Assembly (NCBI GenBank): GCA_003254885.1
Contig: QANT01002870.1
Coordinates: 62,001 to 126,000 of the forward strand
DNA: 64,000 nucleotides
Source of the DNA: Purshia tridentata
Lineage: Eukaryota > Streptophyta > Magnoliopsida > Rosales > Rosaceae
Direction of reading: 5' to 3'
Under the pieces are notes generated by a model that was not told where the DNA came from, searched no databases, and was given only the letters and a program-made list of their open reading frames with translations. The first letter of the stretch is position 1; each line of letters begins with the position of its first letter. A program made the translations under genes and the position numbers. Shown piece after piece: positions 12,957-24,963 of this stretch.

Positions 12957-13909
12957 GAATTTCGCTTGGAAAACAATTAATTAGTAAAATTCATATACAT
13001 AAGAAATATATAGTATGCTTCATTTGGATCTTGAGAAATGAAATAGTCGTTTGACTAGCACATATAAGTTTTGAAGTCTTCGATCGGTGTTTGATATAAA
13101 AGAAAACTCATGAATCAGCTGCAAGTTAGCAGTTGGTTTAGCATTTGATTTATTGTAGTTAATGAAATTAAATTTTATTATTTTAATCAACCTATCAAGT
13201 ATTTGAATTTCAAGTATATGTTTTGTCACGCACGCATGCATCACATTGGTGAAGGATATATACAGCTTAACGGTTTGATTCATGAATATGATCCATGCTT
13301 TAAAATATTCAAAGCATATATACCTTAATTAATATATAATATGTACTGATGGAGTGAGGTAGCAGAGGCAGTTGTATACAATTATACTATTATTACTGTT
13401 AATTAATGGAAGACTTGTTAACTGTTGGTATATTTCAAGCGTGGGTATATGATAATATGACAATTCAATTCATATATTATCATTTTGTTTGAATAAATTA
13501 ATGAGACGGGTTTGGTTGTGGGTTTACACTTTACAGATTTAATTATGTTAACAAATGGAGGTGGCACAGAGGGCATTAACTTCTGTACATGGTATTAATT
13601 CTCATGGTATATATAAATTATAAATCAATTCATATATATAAGAACAGGTAAATTGGTTTTTATCAAAAAAAGAAAAAAAAGAAAAGGTAAATAATTGGTG
13701 GGTCACCCAATAAATTAAAAAAAGAATTGAAGTTGCAGTGGAATTTACTGATTGGGTGCATGATGCATACATATTAGAAACTTTTGAGCAAAGCAAGATG
13801 AAGAATCAAGATTCAAGACCACCCGAAATAGGCTGGCGTTGTTGGCCATTTTAAGCTATATATATAGAACATTAGGGTTTAATTAATTATAATAAACAAA
13901 TTATCTTAT

Positions 13910-13938
13910 ACTAATACTAGTTACTAGTTAGTATTAGT
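13910..13938. repeat. Perfect 10-bp palindromic hairpin
   Basis: actaatacta at 13910-13919 is followed by its exact reverse complement tagtattagt at 13929-13938, with a nine-base loop. It lies about 40 bases upstream of two ACGTG boxes. It may be a cis-element, a cruciform or chance in AT-rich DNA. Confidence 0.6.
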
Positions 13939-15989
13939 TCATAAAGCTGCACGTCTTTGCACATGGTACAACTTCCCCACGTGAAATTTCATCCACAAAC
14001 ACGTGCGCCCCTCAGACTCTCTCTCATCAGTCATCTCTCAGCTTCTGCGAGGAGGCTTGTATTGGATTGGATGAACTAAACCACAACTGAATTAATCCTA
14101 TAAATAAATGCCGTCAAAATGAGCAAAATGCAAATTGGCATCAATCAAAAATAAACAACAAACCTTATCTAAACTTATAAGAGAATATTTAGGAGTTCAC
14201 ATCATAAATTATTGCCCCCTCCAACACAAACATGTCTTTGAGAATGGGAACCTACGTTTCCCATTAACTTCAATTTTAATCATGCGTATATCCATCACCA
14301 TATATATCATCAATATGTAATTTTTCAATACTTAGATTGGAAATGGACATATCAGATATTTACCAAAAATATATATTGCAAAGAGAGTGATCGATCGACC
14401 CCTATTCTCTCTCCCTTTGAATAAGGATCCATCTAGCTTGACGTAAGCTTTAATTAATATATACCCACCCTGGCAATAATGCAAATTATGCAATATATAT
14501 ATGGTGGGTATCATTAATTTCACCCTTTGCACAAATTGATATATCCATTTCAAACATCAAAATGGAATACTTGATTGAATATCCAATAAATTTCCCAACT
14601 TTTTTCTTGTTTGCAGTATTCAATAAATTCCTCAACAAGAAGGTTGCCTTTATTTAAGTACTTAAATGGTTATTTAAGAATTAGGAAAAAGCCTCAACCT
14701 ATTCTTTAACATATTAATTTAATTTTATATGAGTGATTAAGAAGTGAATCGAATAAAATTTTATAACCCTTCCAACTACGTTATCGTAACACTTGCTTAA
14801 ACATGTTAATTATAAATTATTTTTGATGGAAACATATCACTCTATCAGTATTCATGAGTAACATATATAAGTAAATTATAAAATGGTTGTTCATTATATG
14901 TATAATAATTAATATTGATGATTTCTACCTATAAAATGGGCGTTCTTCATCGAATTAATAAAGGGTCCCAACACCCAAATATTTTTACAACCTGGATTTC
15001 TTAGCTGTACATGAAAGAGAAGTCAGAAGAGTGGCTGCAGCTATCGATCTATATATCTGTTTGTGTGTGGAAGAAATTCCAAAACCAACGTCCATTAATT
15101 GTGGCTTGTAGACCCGCATGAGTCCAAATGGTCCCAACCTATGGGAACAACAACAACAAACTTAGGTTAATCATTGTAGGCCCATACCCCCCATATATTA
15201 GTACTATACATATTAATCAATTGGAGATTGGAGAGCACCCAATTAATGTTCAAGTGGGTTAACTGGGATATATCGTATTTATTCATCTTTTGTTTTCTTT
15301 CAGATTGATTCTAGTGCAACAAACATACTGTAAGTACTCCCTAATTAATATAAAGCTATCTGTATTTTCAGTTTGTTAGGCATATAATTTGGCGCTTGTA
15401 ATAGTCTAATAATGGCATGGCTATACCCTATATATATATATGTCCACCTCTTATGAATGTTGGGTACGTATTAATGGGTATAAGGGGGTTTAATTAATTA
15501 TCCATATATGGTTATATACGTATATTGTTAGCTAGCTAGCTAGCATAAAGAATATTTGTCAAATATTTAAGTTTGGTCATGATATTTACATAATTGAATA
15601 TGATTATTAAGGCATTAGTTTGAATAACATATATAATTAAGGAGATCTAGTACTAAGAAATTGAAAGCATTGTTAATTTTATGGGGTGCAGGGAGCTAAG
15701 ATGAATTATTATAAGCATCATGAATGAGTTGTTTATGAAGTTGAGGTTGGGGGCTTGGGGTGGGGATCATGTGCAACATTAAATCATTGATCCTACAAAC
15801 AGATAGATGGTACAATAACCACACATACATAGTCATACAATAATTCTAATTTCAAAACGAAATATATACATATAGGACCAAATTGAGGCAGCCATTGTGA
15901 CATGCATTCTCCTCCATTCCAACACTCTCTCCCGCTGATCTGGATGTTGGAGTAGTCCCTGTAAGGCGGGACCCAACATTAGGAAATGA

Positions 15990-16450
15990 CACGTGGATAC
16001 AGGCTATGTTCACATGGTGACGTGGCCACTTGAAAGAAAATTTGTTAATGTACAGGCTGCACAGAACGGTATTATTATTATAGCAAGTGTTGATTAAAAT
16101 CAAATGAAATTAATGAATGAGAGATGAGAGTGAGGTGGGGTCAGAAGAAAGGGAAAGTTAGAGAGCCTTTAAGACAAACCCATCTGGCCATCTATCCATA
16201 TTCATGTGCATTCATTAATCAATGTGGGTGTGTGGGTGGTGAACTAAAAAGCAAACCCCCAAAAAGGAAAAGCATGATTCTTGTGGCTTACAAGGGAAGA
16301 CTCGCTCACTTTCTTCCCCCCCTTATAAATAAATTTGCTTATCATCTTATCATCCCATCCCATCCGAGTTTTTACTAATTCCTCCTTCCTCGTCGTCATT
16401 ATTCACTCTAATGTGCTCTCTCCCCAATCATCTCATATTCCTTCCACCCT
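15990..16450 (+). promoter_or_regulatory. Promoter-like module: bZIP boxes, TATA box and pyrimidine-rich leader
   Basis: A CACGTGG box (15990-15996) and a TGACGTGG box (16018-16025) are followed by a clear TATA sequence, ttataaata at 16323-16331. Downstream comes a strongly C/T-biased stretch (about 16345-16450) of the kind seen in plant 5' leaders. No open frame of note follows for 1.7 kb. It may be a distal promoter of the TPR gene at 18185 with a long 5' UTR intron, a promoter of a noncoding RNA, or a relic. These are inferences from motif order only. Confidence 0.4.
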
Positions 16451-16464
16451 CGTAATTCAATAAG

Positions 16465-16817
16465 AGAAATGCCATTTATATTCTTTATTAACCTTCTCTT
16501 TTATTATTTTAATTTTATAATCAAAATCTTTCATCTTTTAAATAATTATTCAAAGATCATTTATATAAAAAATTAACTAAATTAAAAATTGTTAAAAATA
16601 AATTAATAGTGAATCAAATTATTATTAAAACAGTCTGTTTATTTTATCATAATTACATAACTAATGATTTCAATTTGATTGATTTTTTATAGAAACAATC
16701 TTCATATTTAAATTTAAAAAATAAACGGTTCAAATCATAAATTTATATTGTAAAATGAGAATAATAAAAGAGAAGATCAGTAAAAAAAATAGATTAAAGA
16801 AGATAGATAGTATTCCT
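16465..16817. mobile_element. MITE candidate (~350 bp) with 23-bp terminal inverted repeats
   Basis: The left end agaaatgccatttatattct and the reverse complement of the right end, aggaatactatctatcttct, align over 23 bases with about 18 matches. A second matching block inside (cttctcttttattatt on the left, its complement on the right) extends the inverted symmetry. The interior is very AT-rich and noncoding. No target-site duplication could be settled by eye, so the superfamily is undetermined. Confidence 0.6.
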
Positions 16818-18147
16818 TGTTGAGTAAATAAATTTCTACTTACACAAACATTTTAAGGAATTAACACAAGTCACAACAGTTGAAATATAATTTTTTGTTG
16901 TGATAATAAGCATCTTACACATATCACACTATCCCACAGATGACAGTAAAAAATCATTAATCAAGAGAGGGAAAAGGATTAAGAAACGAAAGCAAGTATC
17001 AACATGTATTGGAAATTAGTTTTTTTATTTCCAGTAAGATTTAATTAACACATAAACTGACTCAACCCATTCATTAATCTATTAATCAAAAGCTTAGCAT
17101 CACTGTCCTTAAATGTGGGTTACATGTCTTTAAACTAATCGTTCATTGATCATTAGAAAATTGACATTACTTAACTCATACTCGATGACATATACAATCA
17201 TTTATTATTATTCTATAATCTATAGAATTGACTATATATAAATACGATATTATTAGGCATTAGCCATAACTAATTGATAATATATATGAATTTTAATAGA
17301 GATGAATGATGATAATCCCATAAAATTTCATACAGTGAAATCAAGTGTATGGGTGTATTTTTAGCAACGGAATTTGAATTATGAAAGAAAATGATTCATT
17401 CCGGTAGGAAAGTTTATTTAGGAAAGTTTAACAGTGTAATCACAATCTTTTTATTTTGATGAAGAATCACAATATTTTTGATTGTGGATGCAATCACATT
17501 TTTTAAGGTAAGAATTGCCCAGTTGGTTATCGGCATTAATGGGTGAAGGACAATGTTAATTTCATAATAAATTTCCTTTTTAGCTTGGTTTTAATGTTAA
17601 AATCCAATGATTGAGGTACGTGGATGTAAATAAATTGCACAGGGGTGGGTATGGTTTCATTTTAAACTTTTTTTACTTATTTGGTTTTGGGGAAATATTT
17701 ATATTTATACTATTATTCTGGGTGGTGTCTTATCTTTTGCGCCGGGTAGTTGAACCCAAGGACCCGTGATGGTTAACCGGGTATATCCGGTCACAATCAT
17801 GCACTCGCTGGCTGCACCCAGTCACTTATTATTTTCTCTATTTTTGTAATTCGGAAGGTGACCGTGTTGGCCATAGACCCATAGGCCACCTATTTTGTGA
17901 GAGAGAGAGAGAGAGAATCTACTACTGTGTGGTGCCAGCTATTAAGATGAAGGACCAAGGCTCTGTATGAGTATTGAGTATGAGGTCAAAGCTGGCAAAT
18001 TCTCATTTCTTTTAAGAGCTTTGTTCTCTCCACCACCTTCCCTTATTTACTCTCCAAAAATTTGTACAGATTTTAAATCCCCAATTTCAGTTCCTCCTCT
18101 GTCCTGAGTCCTCTCTCTCTCTCCCCCTCATTAGAGCAAGATAGTGA

Positions 18148-18219
18148 ATGGTTAACTCCTCAACAGGAGAAGAGATTAAGAACAATGACTGCTACTTCTC
18201 CCTGTCTCTCTTCAAATGA
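18148..18219 (+). promoter_or_regulatory. Overlapping upstream ORF in the TPR gene leader
   Basis: An ATG at 18148 opens a 23-codon frame (starting MVNSSTGEEIK) that runs past the main ATG at 18185 in another frame and stops at 18217-18219. If transcription starts upstream of 18148, as the CT-rich leader at 18100-18130 suggests, this uORF would compete with the main start and lower its translation. Whether the uORF is in the mature mRNA is inferred. Confidence 0.45.
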
Positions 18220-20544
18220 GAAGAAGCACTGGTGGCTTAGCAGTAGAAAGGTATGCGTTTGGGTCTTTAATCTTTCATTTTTTTTGTATATCATTAATGA
18301 ATTAATTTGTTCTTGTAAATGTTGTTAATATTGATTCAGATTGTAGACAAGTATATAAAGGACGCAAGAAATCTGATAGGCACACATGAAGAGAGCGAGA
18401 TCGGCTCGGCGGTGGGGCTCCTAGACGCGGCTCTGGCCATCTCGCCGCGGCTGGAACAAGCCCTTGAGCTCAAAGCCAGGTCTCTGCTCTATCTCCGCCG
18501 CTTCAAGGACGTCGCCGATATGCTTCAGGACTACATTCCCAGCCTCAAAATCGCAATCGACGACTCCACCGGTTCTTCCGACTCTTCGTCGCACCAGCTT
18601 TCCAGGGACCGAGTCAAGCTCCTCTCCTCCAACTCCAACTCGTCCTCCGACTCGCCCCACCGAGATCCTTCCTTCAAGTGTTTCTCTGTCTCCGACTTGA
18701 AGAAGAAAGTCATGGCAGGCCTCTGTAAAAATTGCGAAAAGGAAGGGCAGTGGAGGTAATTTCATTCACTCTATTCTCTTCTCTTCTCTTCTGTTCCATT
18801 GGTTTTGCAAATTTGCTTTGCGTGTTGTGTTTTAAAAATGTTTTCAGGGTTCAGCTTTTTATGACTGAATTTATTATTAATATTGAGACTTGAGCGAGAG
18901 ATCAGATCATCAAAGCTCTTGTGTTCTGTTCTGTTCTGTTCTTCTGCCTGCTTATACGCTCGCACTAAATGCACTGCTACACGGTGCCACCCATAAATTA
19001 GATGCAATTCTTATCTTAACTTTTCGTCCTCAAAATATTTAACTATTTCTCCCCTACAAATAAATGCTATTATACGTACTGTATCTGTATGCAATTAAAT
19101 TTCTTGAAAATTTTGTGAATTTTCTTTGTTTTGCATTTTTTTAAGGAAACTTTGTAGCAACATTGCTAGGGAATAGGGACAAATTGGCAGGAAGCCAGCG
19201 AACCATTTTTGAAAAATAAAATAATTTTGACTTGCAAATTAGCAACTGTTTACAAGCTTTGTGGCACTGGCTAATATGCAAAATGGTTGACCATGCAATT
19301 GAACCAGGTATTTGGTTCTGGGGCAAGCGTGTTGTCACCTGGGCCTAATGGAGGACGCCATGGCTCTCCTCCAGACCGGAAAACGGCTTGCCAGCGCCGC
19401 ATTTCGCCGCGAAAGCATATGCTGGTCCGACGACAGTTTTTCCTTATCCAATTTCAGTCTCTCCAACGCACCCACCACACCTCCTCGGACCGTCTCTGAG
19501 TCCGAAACCGTGACTCAACTCCTCAGCCACGTCAAACTCCTCCTCCGCCGCCGCACTGCCGCCCTTGCGGCCCTCGATGCCGGCCTCTACTCGGAGGCCA
19601 TCCGCCACTTCAGCAAAATCGTGGACGGCCGCCGTGGTGCCCCTCAGGGATTCCTGGCCGAGTGCTACATGCAGCGCGCCTCCGCCTACAGGTCGGCGGG
19701 CCGAATCGCAGAGGCCATTGCCGACTGTAATCGGACTCTGGCTCTGGACCCGAGTTGCATACAAGCACTCGACACCAGAGCCTCACTTCTAGAAACCATC
19801 AGATGCTTGCCTGATTGCTTACATGACCTGGAGCACTTGAAGCTTTTGTACAATTCGATATTGAGGGATCGGAAGCTTCCGGGACCGGCATGGAAGCGAC
19901 ACAATGTGAGGTACAGAGAGATTCCAGGGAAGCTGTGCGTGCTGACAACGAAGATACAAGAACTGAAGCAGAGGGTGGCTTCAGGGGAAACAGGGAATGT
20001 GGATTACTATGCTTTGATTGGGTTGCGACGAGGGTGTTCGAGGTCTGAGCTAGAGAGAGCGCATTTACTGCTGTGTTTAAGGCACAAACCAGATAAGGCC
20101 ACCATTTTCATTGAGCGGTGTGAGCTGGCTGATAATCGCGATGTCGATTCCATTAGAGACAGGGCAAAGATGTCTGCTTTGTTGCTTTACAGATTGCTGC
20201 AGAAGGGTTATTCCAGTGTGATGTCAACCATCATGGACGAAGAGGCCGCTGAGAAACAGAGAAAGAAGGCTGCAGCTGCACTACAAGCAGCTCAGGCAGC
20301 TCAGGCTCAGGCCGCAATGCAGCAAGTCCAGCAAACCCAAGAATGTATGATTGAATCCGAAGCATCCACTTCGAATTCTAGTAGGAATAATAATATGATG
20401 CATTCATCGGAAGCTAAAGCAGCAGCAGCAGCAGCATCATTCCAAGGGGTGTTTTGCCGAGACATTGCGGTGGTTGGGAATTTGCTGTCGCAGGTTGGCT
20501 TTAACCGCCCAATTCCAGTCAAGTATGAGGCATTGAGCTGCTGA
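18185..20544 (+). CDS. TPR protein with degenerate J-domain (DnaJ-TPR family)
   Basis: Three exons (18185-18250, 18340-18755, 19308-20544) give 572 residues. Helical TPR-type repeats are visible at about 35-90, 158-195 and 240-345 (for example AECYMQRASAYRSAGRIAEA). A J-like segment begins near 391 (DYYALIGLRRGCSRSELERA), but the HPD tripeptide that activates Hsp70 reads HKPDK, so real J-activity is doubtful. A Ser-rich linker lies around 97-130 and an Ala/Gln-rich tract near 455-480. The plant family is annotated as heat-shock DnaJ with tetratricopeptide repeats; its role is unknown, although TPRs imply a chaperone or scaffold partner. Exon 3 is unusually GC-rich compared with its surroundings. 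The start codon gives the conserved EKKHWWLSSRKIVDKYIKDA N-terminus. Confidence 0.88.
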
Positions 20545-22056
20545 TGAATTGCTCATTCATTCATTCATATTCTACCTTCAAACATTCCACCTTTACCGGC
20601 GCCATTTTGTTCTCTCCATCTGTACAAAAAAAGAAAATTTCAAAGACTTGCCGGCAAATTTTGTTACCCACCCTTTTCCATTTTCATTTCATTTGTCCAC
20701 TGCCATTACTAGTCTCTATTACTACTTCTACTAGATGTACAGAATTTCAGTATCGAATTTTCTACTTTAGCTTTCTCGCTTTAGTTTAAAATTCCATCAT
20801 GCTTTTTCTTTTCACTTTTTTTTTGGCAACTACCTTCCTATTCACTTAATAATTATACGATATTAATATTAGTGAATTTAGTGGTGGGGGTTTGAAAATT
20901 AAAACGGAGGGTACTGTGTCACTGTTGTAGCAGTGCTAGAGTGTGATAGAAAGTTAGAGACTTTGGCTTCTCTCCCATGTCTTTTCTGGTATAGCATTTA
21001 TAGTTTTTCACTGTTAATTGCTGTCTAGCTTATCTGGCTCCGATATATATGCAGTGTGAATCTGATTATTGAATGGTGTGAGTCTGGCAGATAAGAAACG
21101 TGGCTAGATAAATGATGCATATGAAAGGACAAAGCACAAATGAAAAAGTTGGGTCAGTTTTTTGTTTTCTTGTGTGGGTTTTGAAATTTCTTGCTGGCCA
21201 ACACCGTGCATCGATGCAGCAATGGGAGGGGGGGTCTAATCAACACTCAATACGAGAAAAATTGCAAAGGGATTTGAAAGGAAATGTCAAATCCAGATTC
21301 ACTGTACCATAGTACTCATCATTATAGTGAGCTTTTGGTTATCTTCTTCCGTACTACTACTCTGTTTGTTTCTTGGTCTTTTTCTTGCGTTGCAACCAAA
21401 GCTCCCTCCCTAAAGCTCAAGATAATATATCTATATAATGATGCACGTGAAGTATGCTGGAGCCGATTTTACTCCTTATAGTATTATTCAGTTCTTACTT
21501 TGCAACCCCGTTAAGACTTCAAAGAGAGAATTAAGAAAAATCGTATATGGGGTGCACACTGTACTCATCCATTTATTTGTAAAAAAAAAAGATTAAAAAT
21601 CTGGTACCAAAAATAAGTACGAATCCTATTTTACCAAGGAAAGAAGTTTTAATCAATAAGCTAAGAGGGTTGTTGGTTGGGAATGAATGAGATGAACAAC
21701 CCTCCATGTCTTACGTGTTTCTGTTGGAATTGAATGTGAAAACAAAGAAAGAAGGCCTGTGTGTGTTTTGCTCCTTTTTGTCATATGAGTTGTTCACTCT
21801 GCCGCTCTGCCAGAACAAGAGGGCAGTTTATTTATTTTAGTTGCCAGACTGCCAGGAAAATATTTTATTGGTCCCATCCCCACCACTGAAGCCTCCATTT
21901 ATTATTTATAATATATATTATGCTAGCTAATGAATTAATTACAGACACACTTCAACTGCACCATGGAAGCTGCCATGTATTCAATGCAATGTGCCAATTT
22001 TATTGCAAACATTGTCAAAAATAAAAGAAATATTCATATATATATATATATATAAC

Positions 22057-22106
22057 TAAGTCAATTAATATGAAGAGCTTCAAGTAAGTCAATTAATATG
22101 CGGAGC
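22057..22106 (+). repeat. Two-copy direct repeat, 28-bp period
   Basis: taagtcaattaatatg at 22057 recurs at 22085, both copies followed by a gagct core. It sits beside a TA microsatellite and looks like local slippage duplication. Confidence 0.6.
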
Positions 22107-24254
22107 TCGTGGACAACATAAAAGATGATTATATATATAATTATAATAAATTACTCACAAAATCAGTTTTTGAAAGAGATTTAATTGAAAACCTAGTTAA
22201 ATAAAAAAATTAAGTTTCAGTTCAATTTATCCATGAATGTAGACCCAAATAAAAAAATAATTATACGATTCAGAGTTTGGTTGTTTATAGATATTTTTTT
22301 TTTTTTGCTTATAGATACATCTGCAAGTTACCGAGCACTCTGCAAATGCTTCAGTTTCTACTTAAATGTTTGACCGACTTGAGTTTCTCATATATAATTT
22401 AGTACATTTTCCTTTTTTGAATATATATAGATCTAGGAAATTAATTATTAATGTTGACATTATATTAATTGGCTAACTAAAGTGAGTTTATATGTGGATA
22501 ATTAGTTACAATAAATGATTTGATTCGTTAACAGAGTGATTGACGGGAGTGATGGTTATTGTATTAAATTAGTATTTAGAAGTTTAATATATGGTTCCTT
22601 TTCTTTCCTTGCAAGTGAGATGAGAAAAAAGAGCCTCCGTAATTTAATGAATCTTCCACTTTGGCTTCCATCCTTACAAGCGACTCTTTGAAATTATATA
22701 TGTTGAATTGTTTTTGTCCCTTTAGCACAAACAAAGCATCAACCAATTAAGATGATCCTATCAATAATTTCATATATGATCGATCATATCATATGGGAAT
22801 TAATCAACTTATGTATTTATGTACATAATGGCTAAGTATGTCTAGGGCATGTTGTTGGCTTTTGAAAAGCAGTAGGACAGAGCAGTTGCTAATAATTATC
22901 AACAATCCGCGAGGCTGTAATTGCGCTCTTAATTCATAATCCCCCTCTACTTTTGCTAAGCCTTTTGTTTTCCATCAATAATCATATCTCTACAAAATTA
23001 CAAATGGTTGGTAAAACTAAAGCTCATAGATAGATGCAAACTGAACACCCTATCCATGTTCTAATTATGATCATGCCTAAGATACCTTGGTAGCTGCATT
23101 GTCTGTCTCAAACCAAATCCCACTTAATTTATCACTTTGAAATTTCAATAAAAAATTAAAAATGTTGAATTCATTCTTTGTTCCTGTTTTAATTTTATGA
23201 ATGGTTCCTATCTAGAACTACGTGGCCATATGGAACTCTATATAGTGTAAATATTGGTTTGGCGTGACTATGGATGCATTATACTATAACACAAAACAAT
23301 TCTCAGACTTGTACAGAAAAGAAAAAAATGAAATTCAAATAGTTACCAAAGTTACCAAACCCATTGCCTAATTAAGTAAAATTAAAACATGGTTGATGCC
23401 TCCCACATCTCTCTGCCACCCTGCTATGATTCATGACTACATAATATAATAAGAGCTCATTTCAATTTTCTTCTTCTTTTCTTGTCTTAATTTTTGTATA
23501 TTTTCTTGCGGCGAAAGAAAAGGTGAGTTTTGCATATATTGCTTGTCACGAGGGAGGACAGCTGGCACCAATAGAATTTGATTTATTATCGATCTTTATA
23601 CTTTATTCAATATATTATTCCCTACTCGATCAGAGACTTTGAGCATCTCTGCTAGCTCCCTGCTCCATCATACTTTTGTAGCACAATATATCATGACTTT
23701 AATACCCTCATGTTCATCTTCCATTGGCCATTGCTGAAGCCTAGGCCTCCTGTGCGTGATAGAGGATAAACAAGTAAAAGTCCAATGCATGGAGAATAGG
23801 GGGGTCGACCTTGTGAAAATAAACACGTGATGTTTGAATGTTGGGAACATTGAAAAGAGGGTAAGACGTCGTGGCCAGATATGATGATGTCAGTGGCACC
23901 ATGTGCAGCTATCATGCCATGTGCCATTGTATAATTTGTATTTGTGCCTCACTCGATCACTGCATCTCACCTCTCATTGCTCTCTCAACTACAAACTAAG
24001 CCAAATCTCTGACAAATTCCCACATTATCTATTTATACTCATTCTGCTATCTGCTGTAAAAACACAAAACAAGACAACAAAGTTTTTTTTCGGTACAAAG
24101 ACAACAAAGTATTTGAAACCACTCTCTCTTTCTCGAACCTAATTTTAAACTTAAGCCAACTTTCAGCGATTCTCATGTCCAATTTATTGAATACTTGAAC
24201 TTAAATAAGTATCAATTATAATGAGAGTTTGAATGAAAGTTTCAACTTTACAAG

Positions 24255-24963
24255 CCTTAGGGTTAGTTTGGGGTTGAGGGCCTTAGAAATAAGTTGTTTA
24301 TTTCTACCTTAAAGCAGTTTTTGGTGTTTGGTTAATAAAGTAAAATTTGCTTATTTTGAAAATAGAGGTGGGAAAAAGCAGATTTTGGGGGTTGGGGTAA
24401 AGCTGCTGTGGGGAAAAGCAACAATAACTTACGAAATTACCCTCATCCAATTTAAAAAATGACAATCTTTATACCTATCATTAAAAAGTTATAGTAATAT
24501 TTTTAAATTTTAATAACATAATTACCTTTTAATTAGCAAAATACAATGACAAAAAATATTAATATAAATTGAGTTTTATATATGGAAGTCACGAGAATAA
24601 TTTTTATTAAAAAAATCATAAATAAAACTTAAAAAAAATTATAAATAAAAGTTAGAAAAAAAACATAAATAAAAATAAAAAAAATCATAATTAAAAGTAA
24701 AAAAAGCAAGTGAAAGCATTCTTGTTTTACCAAATAAAAAATTAAAATATACTTGCAGCACTATGTCTATTTTGGTCATTATACATAATCACAACACTTT
24801 TACATCAAAATTTACCAAACATTATACTGCTGCTTTTAAGATTCACAGTACTTTTAAAAACATAATTTACCAAACATTTAACTGTTTTAATTCACAGCAG
24901 TTTTTTCTCACCACACAGCTACAGCAACTTTTTCTCACCACACAGCAATCCCAAACTTAAAGG
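24255..24963. mobile_element. Non-autonomous hAT-like element candidate (~700 bp)
   Basis: The left end (ggttagtttggggttgaggg) and the reverse complement of the right end (aagtttgggattgctgtgtg) share the GTTTGGG-TTG pattern. Further in, both arms carry matching blocks rich in agctgctgtg and gtgtttggttaa types. The interior (24430-24760) is A-rich with no reading frame of interest. Elements with this terminal pattern and tggtaaa/ttaccaaac blocks are common in woody eudicots. The target-site duplication is unclear, so borders are approximate. Confidence 0.5.

Larger units (their letters stand above)
10011..18184. other. 8-kb gene-poor stretch between BXL and the TPR gene
   Basis: No protein-coding gene is supported here. 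The open frames present (for example 11948-12307, 12672-12980, 13020-13283) lack domains and lie in AT-rich sequence. The stretch does hold several elements listed separately: a small MITE candidate at 10893-11053, a TA microsatellite near 12931, a palindrome plus paired ACGTG boxes near 13.9-14.0 kb, a promoter-like module at 15.98-16.45 kb, and a TIR element at 16465-16817. I looked for well-known plant microRNA sequences (such as the miR156, miR164, miR166, miR167 and miR319 families) by eye and saw none. Confidence 0.5.

Noticed and set aside
17899-17916. GA repeat upstream of the TPR gene as a functional GAGA element
   Set aside because: It is only about nine units, and such repeats are frequent in plant leaders; no further evidence of function.
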